Source of the DNA: Roseiarcus sp963751165
GTDB lineage: Bacteria > Pseudomonadota > Alphaproteobacteria > Rhizobiales > Beijerinckiaceae
DNA: 64,000 bases
Direction: 5' to 3'
Assembly: GCA_963751165.1 (NCBI GenBank)
Contig: CAVVTP010000001.1
Span: 186,001-250,000, forward strand
In this document: in pieces, positions 1 to 10,120 of the stretch
How positions within the stretch are numbered: position 1 is the first letter of the stretch
How the letters are laid out: every line of letters begins with the position of its first letter
Made by a program: the position numbers and the translations under genes
The notes under the pieces: model-generated
The model's input: only the letters and a program-made list of their open reading frames with translations
Database searches by the model: none
What the model was told of the DNA's origin: nothing

Positions 1-2518
1 GGTCGACGTGCCCTGCGGCGACTTCAACTGGATGCGCCTGCTGGACCCTTCGATCGACTATTTCGGGGCAGATATCGTCCCGCAGCTGATCGAAACGAAC
101 CAGAAAAAATATTCTCGCCCTGGGCGGACATTCGGCTTGATCGACGTCGTCAAGGACCCGCTCCCAAAGGCCGATCTTGTATTTAGTCGCGATCTCTTGG
201 TGCATCTCTCCGAGAGAGATATTCGATGCGCCCTTCAAAACATCATCGCGTCGGGTGCCAAATATTTGGTGACGACCACGTTCACGAGCCGGGACAAGAA
301 CGTGGACATCCCGACAGGATTATGGAGAACACTCAATCTTCAGCGGCCGCCGTTTTCCTTTCCTCCGCCTGTTCGGCTGATCAACGAACGTTGTGAGGAA
401 GGCGACGGACTTTGGGCCGACAAGTGCCTGGGCGTTTGGAAGACAAGCGACCTACAGAGCGGCGCTGCCGCGGAAGAGCTCCAAGCCGCCGCGGGGCCGC
501 GTGTTTCCATCGTCATTCCAACCTACAACTGCGCGAATTTCCTTGGCGAGGCCGTCGCCAGCGCCCTCGGACAGGATTACCAGTCTCTGGAGGTCATCGT
601 CGTCGATTACGGCTCTACGGACGAGACCCAGGACGTTCTAGCCACGTTCCACGATCAGCGCCTCATCTACTTGCGCCACGACAATGCGAGCAGGTCGCGC
701 GCCCGCAATCGGGCTATCGCCGTGGCGCGCGGCGAATACGTCACCTTTCTAAACTCGGATGACTGTTATCTTCCATCAAGGGTCGGGACACAGGTTGCTT
801 TCCTGGACGCCAATCCGGAATACGGAATGGCGTACATGTCGGGCTTATGTGTGAACGACGACCGGCTTTCGTATAAGCAGACATACAGGGCGTCACCGAC
901 AGGCAAACTTGATCCTCAGATCGCGTTTTTCCGGCCCCCGACGTTTACGTTGCCAAATGTGATGGTTCGAAAGGAGATGTTGGAACAGGTCGGCGGCTTC
1001 GACGAAGCCATGCGACGCTTCGAAGATACTGATATGTGGCGTCGCATATCCAAGTGCACGCTGATTGCGGGAATTGATGAAATTGGAAGCCACATCCGCA
1101 CACACCCGGAAAACAAGGTAGATTCACTCGAGCCAGCAGCTGTGGTGTCCGCGATAGATGATTATGTCGCAAAGTTACGCGCTGAGGATAACGATATCGA
1201 TCCCCTCACGATGGGTGCCGGCATTCGTCGTCTATACGAATTTTATGGAGTAGCCATGAACTCCGTGAAGGCGTTTGAACCATTGGGAGCGCAACTAAAT
1301 GATAGAGGCTGCACATACTTTGAGCCATTTGTGTCAATTGTAATACCGGTATACAATGGGGCGAATTATATGACCCTTGCAATTGATAGCGCTCTTGGTC
1401 AGACCTATAAGAATATCGAAGTCATCGTCATCAACGACGGATCAAATGATCACGGGGCGACTGCTAGGATTGCTCAGGCCTATGGCGATAGAATCAGGTA
1501 TTTCGAGAAGACAAACGGTGGAGTTGCGTCCGCCCTGAATTTGGCTGTTGCAGAGGCGAAAGGCCAGTTCATTTCGTGGTTAAGCCATGATGATTTGTTT
1601 ATTCAGAATAAAATACAAAGGCAGATCGAGTTTTTGGTAGAGCAGCCGGCGCCGAGCCAGTGTGTTGTTTATGGTGATTATTCGGTCTTCTCGAACGACG
1701 CGAAGGAGGACACGCAGATTGCGCTTCCAAGTACGGACCCGGCAGATTTCCGCTACTTCATTACTGCACAAAATATTTTGCATGGTTGCACCCTGCTGCT
1801 TCCCAAGGCGGCGTTCGACAAACACGGCCGGTTCGACGAGAACTTGAAGACTACGCAGGATTACGACTTCTGGTTCAGAATCGCTGAGGATTTCGACTTC
1901 CTTCACTTGCCCGGCGTTGTGGTCAGGTCGAGATCGCACGAGGAGCAGGGGACGCGTAAGCTTCGTGACGTGGCGCTTGCGGAGGCGAACAATCTTCTCT
2001 CTCGTTTCGTCGAGAATTTGACCGACGAACAGATCAGGAGAGGTTCATCTTTGCACCCGTACTTGGGTTGCCACGTTATCGCCGACACGTTCTATGCGAG
2101 AGGGTACGAGGCTGCCGGACATCGCGCCATGGAACTGGCCGCCGTAAAACTGCAAACGGTAGCGCGCGACAGCGCCGCCGCGGAGGAGTTGAACCGGGCC
2201 CTGGCGCGCCGCTTTCAGGAGAGCAAGGCAAAGATCGAGAGCGAGAGCGAGCCAAAGAGCGCGGCGACGAGTAGAGCTGAGATAGCTCGATTAAAGGCTC
2301 AGTTGGAGCAGGTCTACTCGTCGTCATCGTGGAAAGTAGCTCGCGAGGTCGTCAGGCCGTTTCGCCGTCTCCGTCGATCGACATCGAGGCTGGCAGCGAG
2401 CCTGGATCGGCGGCTAGAGGTGCTTTTCGCGTCCACCTCTTCAAAGGTCACCAGAGAAGCGATCCGGCCATTCCGTCATATCAGTAGATCGCTTTCCAGG
2501 GTGGTCGAGGTTAACTAA
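1..2518 (+). CDS. Methyltransferase / double family-2 glycosyltransferase fusion, 5' end outside window
   Basis: The frame is open from the first base, so the start lies upstream. Counting from the first in-frame GTG (position 8), residues 1-145 are the rest of a class I SAM methyltransferase (PCGDFNWM motif). Residues 165-380 form a first GT2 domain (VSIVIPTYN; NSDD at 249-252; FEDTDMW at 338-344). Residues 440-650 form a second GT2 domain (VSIVIPVYN, VINDGS, SHDD at 526-529). The basic tail (about 760-836) carries two related segments, SSSWKVAREVVRPFRR and STSSKVTREAIRPFRH. The protein probably builds and modifies a surface glycan in the cytoplasm. The first GT2 domain reads VDYGSTD where the usual motif is VDDGSTD, so one nucleotide-sugar-binding Asp is replaced. 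It faces the convergent glycan gene downstream. Acceptor and donor sugars cannot be told. Confidence 0.85.
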   Translation, partial: VDVPCGDFNWMRLLDPSIDYFGADIVPQLIETNQKKYSRPGRTFGLIDVVKDPLPKADLVFSRDLLVHLSERDIRCALQNIIASGAKYLVTTTFTSRDKNVDIPTGLWRTLNLQRPPFSFPPPVRLINERCEEGDGLWADKCLGVWKTSDLQSGAAAEELQAAAGPRVSIVIPTYNCANFLGEAVASALGQDYQSLEVIVVDYGSTDETQDVLATFHDQRLIYLRHDNASRSRARNRAIAVARGEYVTFLNSDDCYLPSRVGTQVAFLDANPEYGMAYMSGLCVNDDRLSYKQTYRASPTGKLDPQIAFFRPPTFTLPNVMVRKEMLEQVGGFDEAMRRFEDTDMWRRISKCTLIAGIDEIGSHIRTHPENKVDSLEPAAVVSAIDDYVAKLRAEDNDIDPLTMGAGIRRLYEFYGVAMNSVKAFEPLGAQLNDRGCTYFEPFVSIVIPVYNGANYMTLAIDSALGQTYKNIEVIVINDGSNDHGATARIAQAYGDRIRYFEKTNGGVASALNLAVAEAKGQFISWLSHDDLFIQNKIQRQIEFLVEQPAPSQCVVYGDYSVFSNDAKEDTQIALPSTDPADFRYFITAQNILHGCTLLLPKAAFDKHGRFDENLKTTQDYDFWFRIAEDFDFLHLPGVVVRSRSHEEQGTRKLRDVALAEANNLLSRFVENLTDEQIRRGSSLHPYLGCHVIADTFYARGYEAAGHRAMELAAVKLQTVARDSAAAEELNRALARRFQESKAKIESESEPKSAATSRAEIARLKAQLEQVYSSSSWKVAREVVRPFRRLRRSTSRLAASLDRRLEVLFASTSSKVTREAIRPFRHISRSLSRVVEVN

Positions 2519-2531
2519 AGTCCCACGTAAA

Positions 2532-3731
2532 TCAGGCCATTCGCCTCCAATAGGCGGCCGCGCCGTCGACGTCGTGAAGCGGATCACTGATGGATTGCTT
2601 TTCGCGGAAGTGGTCCACTGCTTGGCGGCACGCTGGCAAAATGTAATCGTCAACAATGACGAAGCCGCCGGCAGCGACGTGGTGGTAGAGTGCCTCGAGC
2701 GTCTCCATCGTCGACCCGTACATGTCGCCGTCAAGACGTAGGACTGCGAGCCGCTCGATCGGGGTATGAGGCAAGGTGTCCTTGAACCAGCCCGGCAAGA
2801 AGGCGACCTGTTCGTCGAGCAATCCAAAACGTTCGAAGTTACCCTTCACCTCGTCAAGCGGAACGGATAGCTCATCGAAGGTGTGGTGGGGGTCGCCTTT
2901 GTCAGCGGGATAAGCCACCTCGTCGGGCTTCGGCAATCCCGCGAAGGAATCGGCGACCCAGACTGTGCGGTTCCTCACTCCATGCGCGGCCAGGATGCCG
3001 CGCATATAAATACAGGCGCCGCCGCGCCATACCCCGGCCTCAAGCAAATCGCCCGCAACCTCCTCGGAGAGAGCTGTCTCGACGAGGCGACGCAAGTTGC
3101 GCATCCTCGCCGTGCCAATCATGGTCATAGCGGACTTGGGCCAATCGCGACCATAAAGCCGTCGTTCCGGATCGAATTCTTCCTTTCCCCACGGCGCTGC
3201 ATTTCTGTCGCGCGTCAGAACGCCGGTCAGCGCCGATTCGAGCAAGTCGAGATAGAGGCGCCGGGTCTCATCTGAACCGTCTTGTCCGCCCGCGGAAATG
3301 CTGCGACGCACATCGCTGACCTCGGACGTCAGGAGTTCCAACCTGCTCGCCAAACGGTCGCGCACGTCAGAGAGCTGCGCAGCGACGGCGTCGGCCGCTG
3401 CAGCTCGAGTCAGCCCCCCACTATCCGCTGCAATTCGCGCCAGCGCACTATTGAGATCCGCTGCAGTGACAGCGTGTTCCGCCAGCGCAGCATTTTCACC
3501 CCGAAGAGCAATGAAAGCGGCTTTGTGTTGCTGTTCGACCTCGTCATGGTGGCGGATCAGCTCGTCGTGGCGGGCCACTGCTTGCTGAAGAGCGTTATTC
3601 GCTAGCAAGAGTTGCTGTCTTGTTTTATCCAGCTGCTCCGGCAAACTGACGTAATTGCGGCGAAATTCTTTTCTTCTTTCTCCACTCAGAGGATGCCTTA
3701 ATAATGCGGTAAGCTTAAGGTATAAAGACAT
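2532..3731 (-). CDS. TylF/MycF-family O-methyltransferase with N-terminal coiled coil
   Basis: A 399-residue protein. The C-terminal half (about 200-399) is a TylF-type SAM-dependent, metal-dependent sugar O-methyltransferase: LLEAGVWRGGAC at 229-240 is the SAM site, LRLDGDMYGST at 331-341 and VIVDDY at 358-363 supply acidic metal-binding residues. Residues 30-150 are heptad-rich and likely coiled coil. The first 30 residues carry the motif RHPLSGERRKEFRR, which recurs at the start of an otherwise unrelated protein at 10121-11779. It lies downstream of the glycosyltransferase genes on the same strand and probably methylates a sugar of the same glycan. The family call is firm; the substrate is unknown. 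Confidence 0.85.
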   Translation of the reverse strand: MSLYLKLTALLRHPLSGERRKEFRRNYVSLPEQLDKTRQQLLLANNALQQAVARHDELIRHHDEVEQQHKAAFIALRGENAALAEHAVTAADLNSALARIAADSGGLTRAAAADAVAAQLSDVRDRLASRLELLTSEVSDVRRSISAGGQDGSDETRRLYLDLLESALTGVLTRDRNAAPWGKEEFDPERRLYGRDWPKSAMTMIGTARMRNLRRLVETALSEEVAGDLLEAGVWRGGACIYMRGILAAHGVRNRTVWVADSFAGLPKPDEVAYPADKGDPHHTFDELSVPLDEVKGNFERFGLLDEQVAFLPGWFKDTLPHTPIERLAVLRLDGDMYGSTMETLEALYHHVAAGGFVIVDDYILPACRQAVDHFREKQSISDPLHDVDGAAAYWRRMA

Positions 3732-3820
3732 AAATGACCGTTACCCTCTCATTCTATATGACCAACAGGCGAGAACAGCGGCATGGAGATACCCGTTTGG
3801 CTACCTACCTGCCCCAATTT

Positions 3821-5101
3821 CTAATTGACGTCGACCCTATGCAGCGATGGACCGATATGTCCAGTTTCAGAAGGATCCAGCGAGGCGACATGGTCGCTCA
3901 TGCCAAGATACCCTAGAAATCGGCGCACACCGATTTCCATACTTTCTAGGGTAAAGTCCGCCAAGAAGGCGTCCTGGGCAGCTATGGCGAGACGCGCATA
4001 GAGTGCGGAATCCTCGACCAAATGCATCAGGCCATCATAAACGGCGTCCGGGTCCATGGACCGGCAAATGAACCCAGCGCCTGTCGTCTTCAGATATTGC
4101 GCAGGACCTGCATAGTCTGGCCCGTGGAAAAGGATTGGTCTGCCCGCGGCGAGGTAAGTTGGGATTTTGGATGGGAAACTGAATTTGGCGACGTTGGCCA
4201 TCGAAGTCGCATAGGGATACGGGCAATAGAGAACGTCGCAGGAATTCGACAATAGCTCCACGGATTTCGCCTGCGATTGCCAACCCAAAAAATCGAGGTG
4301 ATCTTCAGGGATGGCCATCGGGCGCTGATGCCCGAATACTCGAACGACCACTGGACGGCCGGCTACTTGCCAACGGGCGTGTTCCAGAGCGCCAACCAGG
4401 GCAAGCCACTCTTCGTTGGCATAAAACTGGCCGGCCATTCCGATCACCAATTCAGCGGCGTTTCGCAATCGTGGCTCAGGCCGCCGCGCCATCGACCGAG
4501 CGAGCGAAGCAATGATGGCCTGGCTCGGGGTACCATAAAGCCTTTCGTAATGCTTCGCCATTTCCCATGACGCGGCGCCACAGGCCGTCGCCGCACGCAT
4601 GGCGCGGTCGAAGGCGGCGAGATCCCATCTGCGGTTCAGAGGATCGACTTCATGAGCGCGGAGCCACCAATCCAGCGGATCCCAAATCTGGACCCGGAAC
4701 GGAATCCGAAGGCCCTCTGCAACCCCTACAGCCATTCGAACCATGGTCTGGCCCTGAAGAATAACCCAAAGCGAGGTAACGTTCTGTTCTTTGCCGTAGG
4801 CAACGGCCTTACGCACTAGCGGTGAGATCCTGGTTAGGCGTCGGAGCGTCTCGACTGCGGTTGCGCCACCCGATCCGATCGAAATCCCATGGATGCGACG
4901 CCGGGGGAGTTCATCGGGTTTGACGGCGAAGCGTATCGGGATATCAGCCAAGTCGGGATAAGGCTCCGGGCTGAGATGGCGATTTTGCACGCAAAAGATC
5001 GCTAATTCTCCGGCGGGAAAAAACCGGCACATCTGCGCGGTGACGATCCCGGCTGTGAGGTTGCTGGAAGGCGGTATGTCGGTGAGCAGCAATGTCTTCA
5101 T
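3821..5101 (-). CDS. Glycosyltransferase, GT4-like (GT-B fold)
   Basis: A 426-residue protein starting MKTLLLTDIPPSSNLTAG, with the N-terminal Rossmann layout of GT-B enzymes. A C-terminal donor-binding region is seen around PSKIPTYLAAGRPILFHGP, the usual place of the GT4 glycine/glutamate loop. The start ATG overlaps the stop of the upstream glycosyltransferase by four bases (positions 5098-5101), so translation is likely coupled. It transfers an unknown sugar during surface-polysaccharide assembly at the cytoplasmic membrane face. The similarity is to the general family only. Confidence 0.8.
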   Translation of the reverse strand: MKTLLLTDIPPSSNLTAGIVTAQMCRFFPAGELAIFCVQNRHLSPEPYPDLADIPIRFAVKPDELPRRRIHGISIGSGGATAVETLRRLTRISPLVRKAVAYGKEQNVTSLWVILQGQTMVRMAVGVAEGLRIPFRVQIWDPLDWWLRAHEVDPLNRRWDLAAFDRAMRAATACGAASWEMAKHYERLYGTPSQAIIASLARSMARRPEPRLRNAAELVIGMAGQFYANEEWLALVGALEHARWQVAGRPVVVRVFGHQRPMAIPEDHLDFLGWQSQAKSVELLSNSCDVLYCPYPYATSMANVAKFSFPSKIPTYLAAGRPILFHGPDYAGPAQYLKTTGAGFICRSMDPDAVYDGLMHLVEDSALYARLAIAAQDAFLADFTLESMEIGVRRFLGYLGMSDHVASLDPSETGHIGPSLHRVDVN

Positions 5102-6357
5102 GATGGCCGAGCTTCACGGGGACGATTCGAACCATGCCTCTCGGCCACGCTCCGATAAAGGCCGGCCAAACGTTGGGCAAATAAACGATCGCCGTATAAA
5201 TCTTCCGCGATGGCACGGCCCGCCACTCCCCGCGCATCCCTTTCCACTTCATCGATGGCGAGGCGGCGCATGGCCGCTGCGAGACCGTCGATATCGCCCA
5301 TTGGGACGGACATCCCGACATCGGGAGCGCAGGCGATTTCGGGCAGGGAGGTGCCGTCGAATACGATGACCGGTTTTCCGCACGCCATGGCCTCGATCGC
5401 CATCATCCCGAACGCTTCAGCAGTCGACGGCATGACGAAAAAATCTGCGGCCTTGAAGGTATCGAGGATCAAAGCCTCGTCGTTTGTCCAACCCAAGTCG
5501 ATGATCTGATGCGTTCCGATGAATTCATTGAGCTGCGCCTTAGCGTGCGTCGCTACAATGCAGAGCGGTATGTTTATCTCTCTCAGACGGCGCAGGGCTT
5601 CAAGGAAGAATTCAAAGCCTTTATATGGGCTATCGGGAAAAGCCCTGACGCCTATCACCACCCGGTTTCGCAGAACCCCGAGGCGCGATCGCGCGGCGGC
5701 GCTATCGCCTGGATGGAATTTCTGCAGATTGATACCGAAGGGAATGCAATGCAGCCGGTTGGCCCGCCCAATCGGCGATGATTGCACCATCCGACGCATG
5801 TGGTCCGATGCAACCACAATATCGATGTCGGCCTTACGAAGAAGACGCTGCTTCCATTGAAAGTCCTGGGCCGTGCGATCGCGGCGCATTGCGAATGGGA
5901 GGTCAAGCCTCGGACATTCCCCGCAGCCGATCTTCCACCTATCGCAGTCCAACGGATAGATGCAGTGGCCTGTCATTGGCCAGGGATCGTGCCAAGTCCA
6001 GATACTCGGCTTCAGCCGGCTGAGCCACGGTAGTGCATCGAGTCCGAAATAGCCATCGTGAATGATGTGATAGTGAACCACGTCCGCTTCGCGGAACGCG
6101 CGATGCAGCGGCAGCGTGAACGATTGAAGCTGAACGCGCGAATGGAGCGAATACTTCCGTTCGATTTTTCCGATGATTTTCGTCACCTCGCGACTGCGAG
6201 ATATTTTAAAAAACTGACTCGAGGCGTCGAGGTCGCTCAGCTTGTTCCAGACCAGATGATGCGCTTCGATCCCGTTTGCCCCGAGGAGGTGACAGACGTC
6301 GAATCCGTTGAAACGACTTCCGATCAGATCGGACGAATTGAGCTGAAGTACCTTCAT
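5098..6357 (-). CDS. GT4 family glycosyltransferase
   Basis: About 419 residues when started at the ATG at 6357 (MKVLQLNSSDLIGSRFNG). The frame is open 13 codons further up, but that would run into the preceding gene, and the MKVLQL start has the normal family beginning. The acceptor domain is followed by the GT4 donor site: VIGVRAFPDSPYKGFEF, FVMPSTAEAFGMMAIEAM with the E-x7-E loop, then ACGKPVIVFDG. It sits 10 bases after the upstream glycosyltransferase and overlaps the downstream one by four bases, within a glycan operon. Donor and acceptor cannot be inferred. Confidence 0.87.
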   Translation of the reverse strand: MKVLQLNSSDLIGSRFNGFDVCHLLGANGIEAHHLVWNKLSDLDASSQFFKISRSREVTKIIGKIERKYSLHSRVQLQSFTLPLHRAFREADVVHYHIIHDGYFGLDALPWLSRLKPSIWTWHDPWPMTGHCIYPLDCDRWKIGCGECPRLDLPFAMRRDRTAQDFQWKQRLLRKADIDIVVASDHMRRMVQSSPIGRANRLHCIPFGINLQKFHPGDSAAARSRLGVLRNRVVIGVRAFPDSPYKGFEFFLEALRRLREINIPLCIVATHAKAQLNEFIGTHQIIDLGWTNDEALILDTFKAADFFVMPSTAEAFGMMAIEAMACGKPVIVFDGTSLPEIACAPDVGMSVPMGDIDGLAAAMRRLAIDEVERDARGVAGRAIAEDLYGDRLFAQRLAGLYRSVAERHGSNRPREARPS

Positions 6358-6367
6358 GATTTCGAAG

Positions 6368-7767
6368 CTAACACGCGGGTCGCAATGATGGCGCAAACGC
6401 TTGTCTGTAGAACTCGGCCATCTTCGGGCGCAACACTTCGATTGCTAGCCTCGATTTTATTATTTCGAAATTCTCAACGGCAGCGGTGTCGACCAAGTTG
6501 TCATCGGTCAACGCGACTGCGAAGCGCTCGCATATCCTTTCGAAATCGTCTGGGGGGATGGCAAAACCGGTCCTGCCATCAATGAACCACTCCTGGCAAC
6601 AAGAAGTATCGGTCTGGATCGGAAAAGCCCCCATAGCCATTGCCTCCAGCACTGAGGTCGAGATTGCATCGGAGATGCTAATTCCGAGATACATTCGAGC
6701 CTGGCCGAAATGCCGTAGGATATCGTCATGAGTGGCCCAGTCGATCACCTTGATTTTTAGGATTCCCGCTTCGGCGAGTTCGAGTGCGCGAACCCGAGGT
6801 TTTGCTCCGACTGAAAACAGGACGATGGTGTAGTCCTTCAGTTGCTCGGCAAAGCGCTCGAGGACCGCTAGAGACACCATCGCGCGTCCGGCGAAGTGGT
6901 CGTAACCCTTCACCATTATAAGCTTGCGCGTCGACGTGGGAGCGTGATCGCGGAGCGACAAGACGTGGTTGATGTCCATGCCGCCGGAATTGGGCAGAAC
7001 GGGCAAATCTGGGCCGCGGTATCCGAATTCCCGTCCCAGAGCCACGTCGCGATGGCATTCGCAAGAGTAGAGATCGATAGCTTCGCACACCCTTCTGATC
7101 TGCAACGCATGGTCAGGCTGTCGGCCGAAGAGAAAGATATCGCTGCCCCAGTTGGTCGCGAGCCAACGGGGAAAGAAACCTTTGATTCGGTCACGCGCCG
7201 CAAGCACGAGATAGGCCGATTGTTGAAACTCCATCGAATGAATCAAATCCGGCTGGAGTTTTTGTATCAAGTCGGCGAGCACCTCCGGGCCGTGAATTCG
7301 AAGCGCGGTTCGATCGCTTTCATCTGTGCGCCCGAGACGAACCGTTTCGGTGATGTCGGCAACAGCGCCGAGGGTCCGATAGGTCGGCAGGTGGCGGATT
7401 TTCACGCTCGAAATCTGATGGTATCAAAAACAGGAGTTTCAACATCGGCAATTTCTGCGAGCGGCTTCATCAACCTCAATTGCTTGAGGCTCTTCCAGGC
7501 GCGAGCCGGATTGTACCGTACTCGATGCAGGAAGTTGAGGGCGCGGGAACCGATACCCCTCTCAAAGGGGGCTTCCTTCACGGTCTCTTTTGGTCGGCTC
7601 GATACGGGGACATGAAGCGTCACATCACGCAGCCTCTGGTGTGGCGCGCTCCGGTCCAGCGGAAACATATGGAGGTCATATCCCAGATCCGCGGCGATAT
7701 CGATCCACCGCGCGGTGTGTGGGCTGGTATGCAACGCGACAAACAAAATCTTACGCCGCGCGGCCAT
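6368..7767 (-). CDS. GT4 family glycosyltransferase interrupted by one frameshift
   Basis: Two minus-strand frames make one enzyme. The N-terminal part begins at the ATG at 7767 (MAARRKILFVALHTSPHTAR) and stops at 7402. The C-terminal part (from a GTG at 7405) continues with DLIQKLQPDLIHSMEF, the typical middle of this GT4 subfamily, and the donor loop VLEAMAMGAFPIQTD. Adding one C near 7415 joins them as VFDTIQISSVKIRHLP. Alternatively the GTGA overlap could allow coupled translation of two polypeptides, but neither half is a complete GT-B enzyme. The ATG at 7767 overlaps a TGA ending an upstream open frame (TGATG). Whether the lesion is real or a sequence error is open. Confidence 0.75.
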
Positions 7768-8160
7768 CAGCGGTCCACGACGAGATGATCCGAACAAAAT
7801 GAATCCACGTGCCGATCATCGTTTCGGCCTGCGACCGCCAGTTTTGTCCAAACCGCTCGGCGCGCCGGATCAACGACGTCCTTCGCGCAGGGCGCCTGTG
7901 AACATTGCGGCGCAGCGCTCCCGTCAGCAACGCTTCCAAAAGATCGAGAAAGCGATCCGCCGCCGCTATGCTGTCTCCAGCGACCGATCCGTTGAGCCGG
8001 TTGGGGAGGTCTAGAATTCCTTATCCTATCCAAGAGTCGCGTCCGCACCTCGACAAAATTCAGTCCGGCGAAACGAGTTCGACGAGCTGCCAGGGAAACC
8101 GAGTGTGCGTCGTCGGTATCAAATTCATAAGGCGATATCTACCCCTGTTTTAACCCAGAA
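7768..8160 (-). pseudogene. Degraded glycosyltransferase remnant
   Basis: The minus strand here encodes short protein-like stretches in different frames. Around 8130-8070 it reads MNLIPTTHTRFPWQLVELV, and around 8020-7790 it reads DLPNRLNGSVAGDS followed by AERFGQNWRSQAETM, resembling the C-terminal end of a GT4 enzyme. Stops and frame changes separate the pieces. The remnant lies directly upstream of the GT4 gene starting at 7767 and was probably a further member of that operon. The identity is tentative. Confidence 0.35.
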
Positions 8161-8907
8161 TTATCGTTTCCGGCCCCAGCAAGCGCCGACCTCGGGCTCC
8201 GTCAGGCCCGGCGACCGGTAGAACCCGGCGAACAGTGATGCAACCTGTTGCCCGAAGGTTCGCCGCCACTCCGGTTCAGGGCGCACATGCTTCTCCTTCC
8301 GGAAATGCGCCTAGGCCAGAGCGCAGCGTGGGTGACGACGGGCGGATTTCCAACAAAAAACATGAGGTCGAGGCCAGAAGGGATTCTCTCAACAAAGGAG
8401 TTCTTCAGCGGACGGTTACGAAATTCGTCACGACGTTCCCGGAAAGAAAGCTGACGACCTTGTCCATAATCACTGCGCTAAATTCGCTGCCGCTCACTTC
8501 TGGACGCCAGGCGCGATCTTCACAGTTTCACCTCCATATCCACAACCGATCACGGCGATCCGCATGTCCGAGTTGATGGCAAAAATTCTTAATAGCTTGA
8601 ATGGACTCCTCTCGGCCGAATTCGAAAATTCCGGTGTAGCGGATGATTTTCAAAATAGCCCATTCTGAAGTCGCTTCCAGTCGTCCAGATTGCTGCGAAC
8701 AGCGGTATTCATCCACAAAATCACGCAAAATTCTAGTATTACGGCGCTGTGGTTACACTATTCGAGGATGCATCAACACTTCGTTGTAATTACCGCCGCG
8801 GCCACTCTCGACAGGCGCCCGAGTTTGGTTCCGGCGTTTTTCGCTCGCCGGCTCATCGACATCCTGATAGGAAACGTAATGCCTTCACACACAAACAAAG
8901 AGAATTG
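8161..8907. other. Gene-free stretch with possible coding relics, lower GC
   Basis: No intact gene was found in about 750 bases. The base composition is visibly more AT-rich than the window average toward the right end. On the minus strand around 8720-8500 a protein-like piece (ILKIIRYTGIFEFGREE, then in another frame MRIAVIGCGYGGETVK) may be another glycosyltransferase relic. The right-hand end must hold the promoter of the methyltransferase starting at 8908. Confidence 0.4.
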
Positions 8908-9909
8908 ATGAATACGCCGCAGCTTTGGTACCAGTCCTGTTTTGTCGAGCCGCTTGTCGATTTGGGAGATCGCGAGGCAGAGGCCTTTCGTGGTGTCCTA
9001 ACGCCAACGACCGAGGTCGGTCAGCAGCGCCAGGGGGTGAATGCCGTCTTTCTTGAAAACGCCGAAGCGTATTACAAGAAATACCAGGGTTTCGATTATT
9101 GGCGGATGTTGTTGGTTAACGCGCTGGATCGCATCAATATAGCCCGCCCTGAGATCATCGTGGAATACGGCTGCGGGTTTGGAAATGCGACGCTACCGAT
9201 TTTGGACTTGCTGCCCGGCTCGAGAATTATCGCGTCTGACATCAGTCCGAACCTGCTTGCCATTCTCCATGGGCTTTTGGTGTCCCGGCAGCTGAAAGAT
9301 CGCTGTGTGGCGGTCGCAATGGATGCTCATAAGCCTTACCTCGGAGGAGAAATCGCTGACCTCGTCTTCGGTGCTGCGATCATGCACCATCTGACGAAGC
9401 CGGGTGAATTCATAGGCAGCGCACTGCGTGTCCTCAAACCCGGGGGGTGGGCGTTCTTTTTTGAGCCGCTTGAGGGCGGCTTGGCAATCCTCCGGCTGAT
9501 CTGCGAAGAGATCCTGCGGGAAGCTAAGCGACAACCCTATTTCGAGCGCTGGTCTCGGGCCATGACACTGACGCAAAATCTCGCCAACGACCTACGCCCC
9601 CAAATATTCCGCGCCACTACTCCGGGATGGCGCGACCGGGACGATAAGTGGGCATTTCCTCGCAGCGTGCTCGACAAGATCGCCCAGGAAAATGGGGCCG
9701 AGCTTCGACTCTGGGGACTGCACGACAATGTCGGGCAATTCAGGCGTCATTTTACCTACATGTTGGAAACCTATTGCGGGATGAAGGCGGAAGAATATCC
9801 GACATGGGCTTGGGAGATATTCGATCGCTATGACCGGGAAACATTTTCTCCAGAAATGCTGCTCGATCTCGCACTTGAAGGCTGCGTCATGTTCAGAAAA
9901 ATGACCTGA
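8908..9909 (+). CDS. Class I SAM-dependent methyltransferase
   Basis: A 333-residue protein. The ATG at 8908 is preceded by a purine-rich AAAGAGA and opens with MNTPQLWYQSCFVEPL; the frame is open further upstream but that part has no protein-like composition. Motif I is VEYGCGFGNATLPIL (about 81-95), motif II ends at IIASDIS, and VFGAAIMHHLTKPGEF followed by ALRVLKPGGWAFFFEP are motifs IV-VI of methyltransferase type 11/12 enzymes. It stands alone on the plus strand between minus-strand glycan genes. A role in methylating a glycan or lipid is inferred from position only. Confidence 0.8.
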   Translation: MNTPQLWYQSCFVEPLVDLGDREAEAFRGVLTPTTEVGQQRQGVNAVFLENAEAYYKKYQGFDYWRMLLVNALDRINIARPEIIVEYGCGFGNATLPILDLLPGSRIIASDISPNLLAILHGLLVSRQLKDRCVAVAMDAHKPYLGGEIADLVFGAAIMHHLTKPGEFIGSALRVLKPGGWAFFFEPLEGGLAILRLICEEILREAKRQPYFERWSRAMTLTQNLANDLRPQIFRATTPGWRDRDDKWAFPRSVLDKIAQENGAELRLWGLHDNVGQFRRHFTYMLETYCGMKAEEYPTWAWEIFDRYDRETFSPEMLLDLALEGCVMFRKMT

Positions 9910-10120
9910 TAAGCGGTTCCCGGCGGTCCATGGCTGTCGTCCGTGACAATGAAGGCGTGGATTTACCAGGTGTACACAAAGCCAACTCCCGCCCGCGAGG
10001 CGGTCAATGCTAAAGGTGATGACGATCGTCGGAACACTGCGCGCGCACTCTTGTACACTCTGTCCCGCCAAAAACGAACTGGCTCCGCGGCGAACACCGC
10101 TTATGGACGCGCGAGCACCT

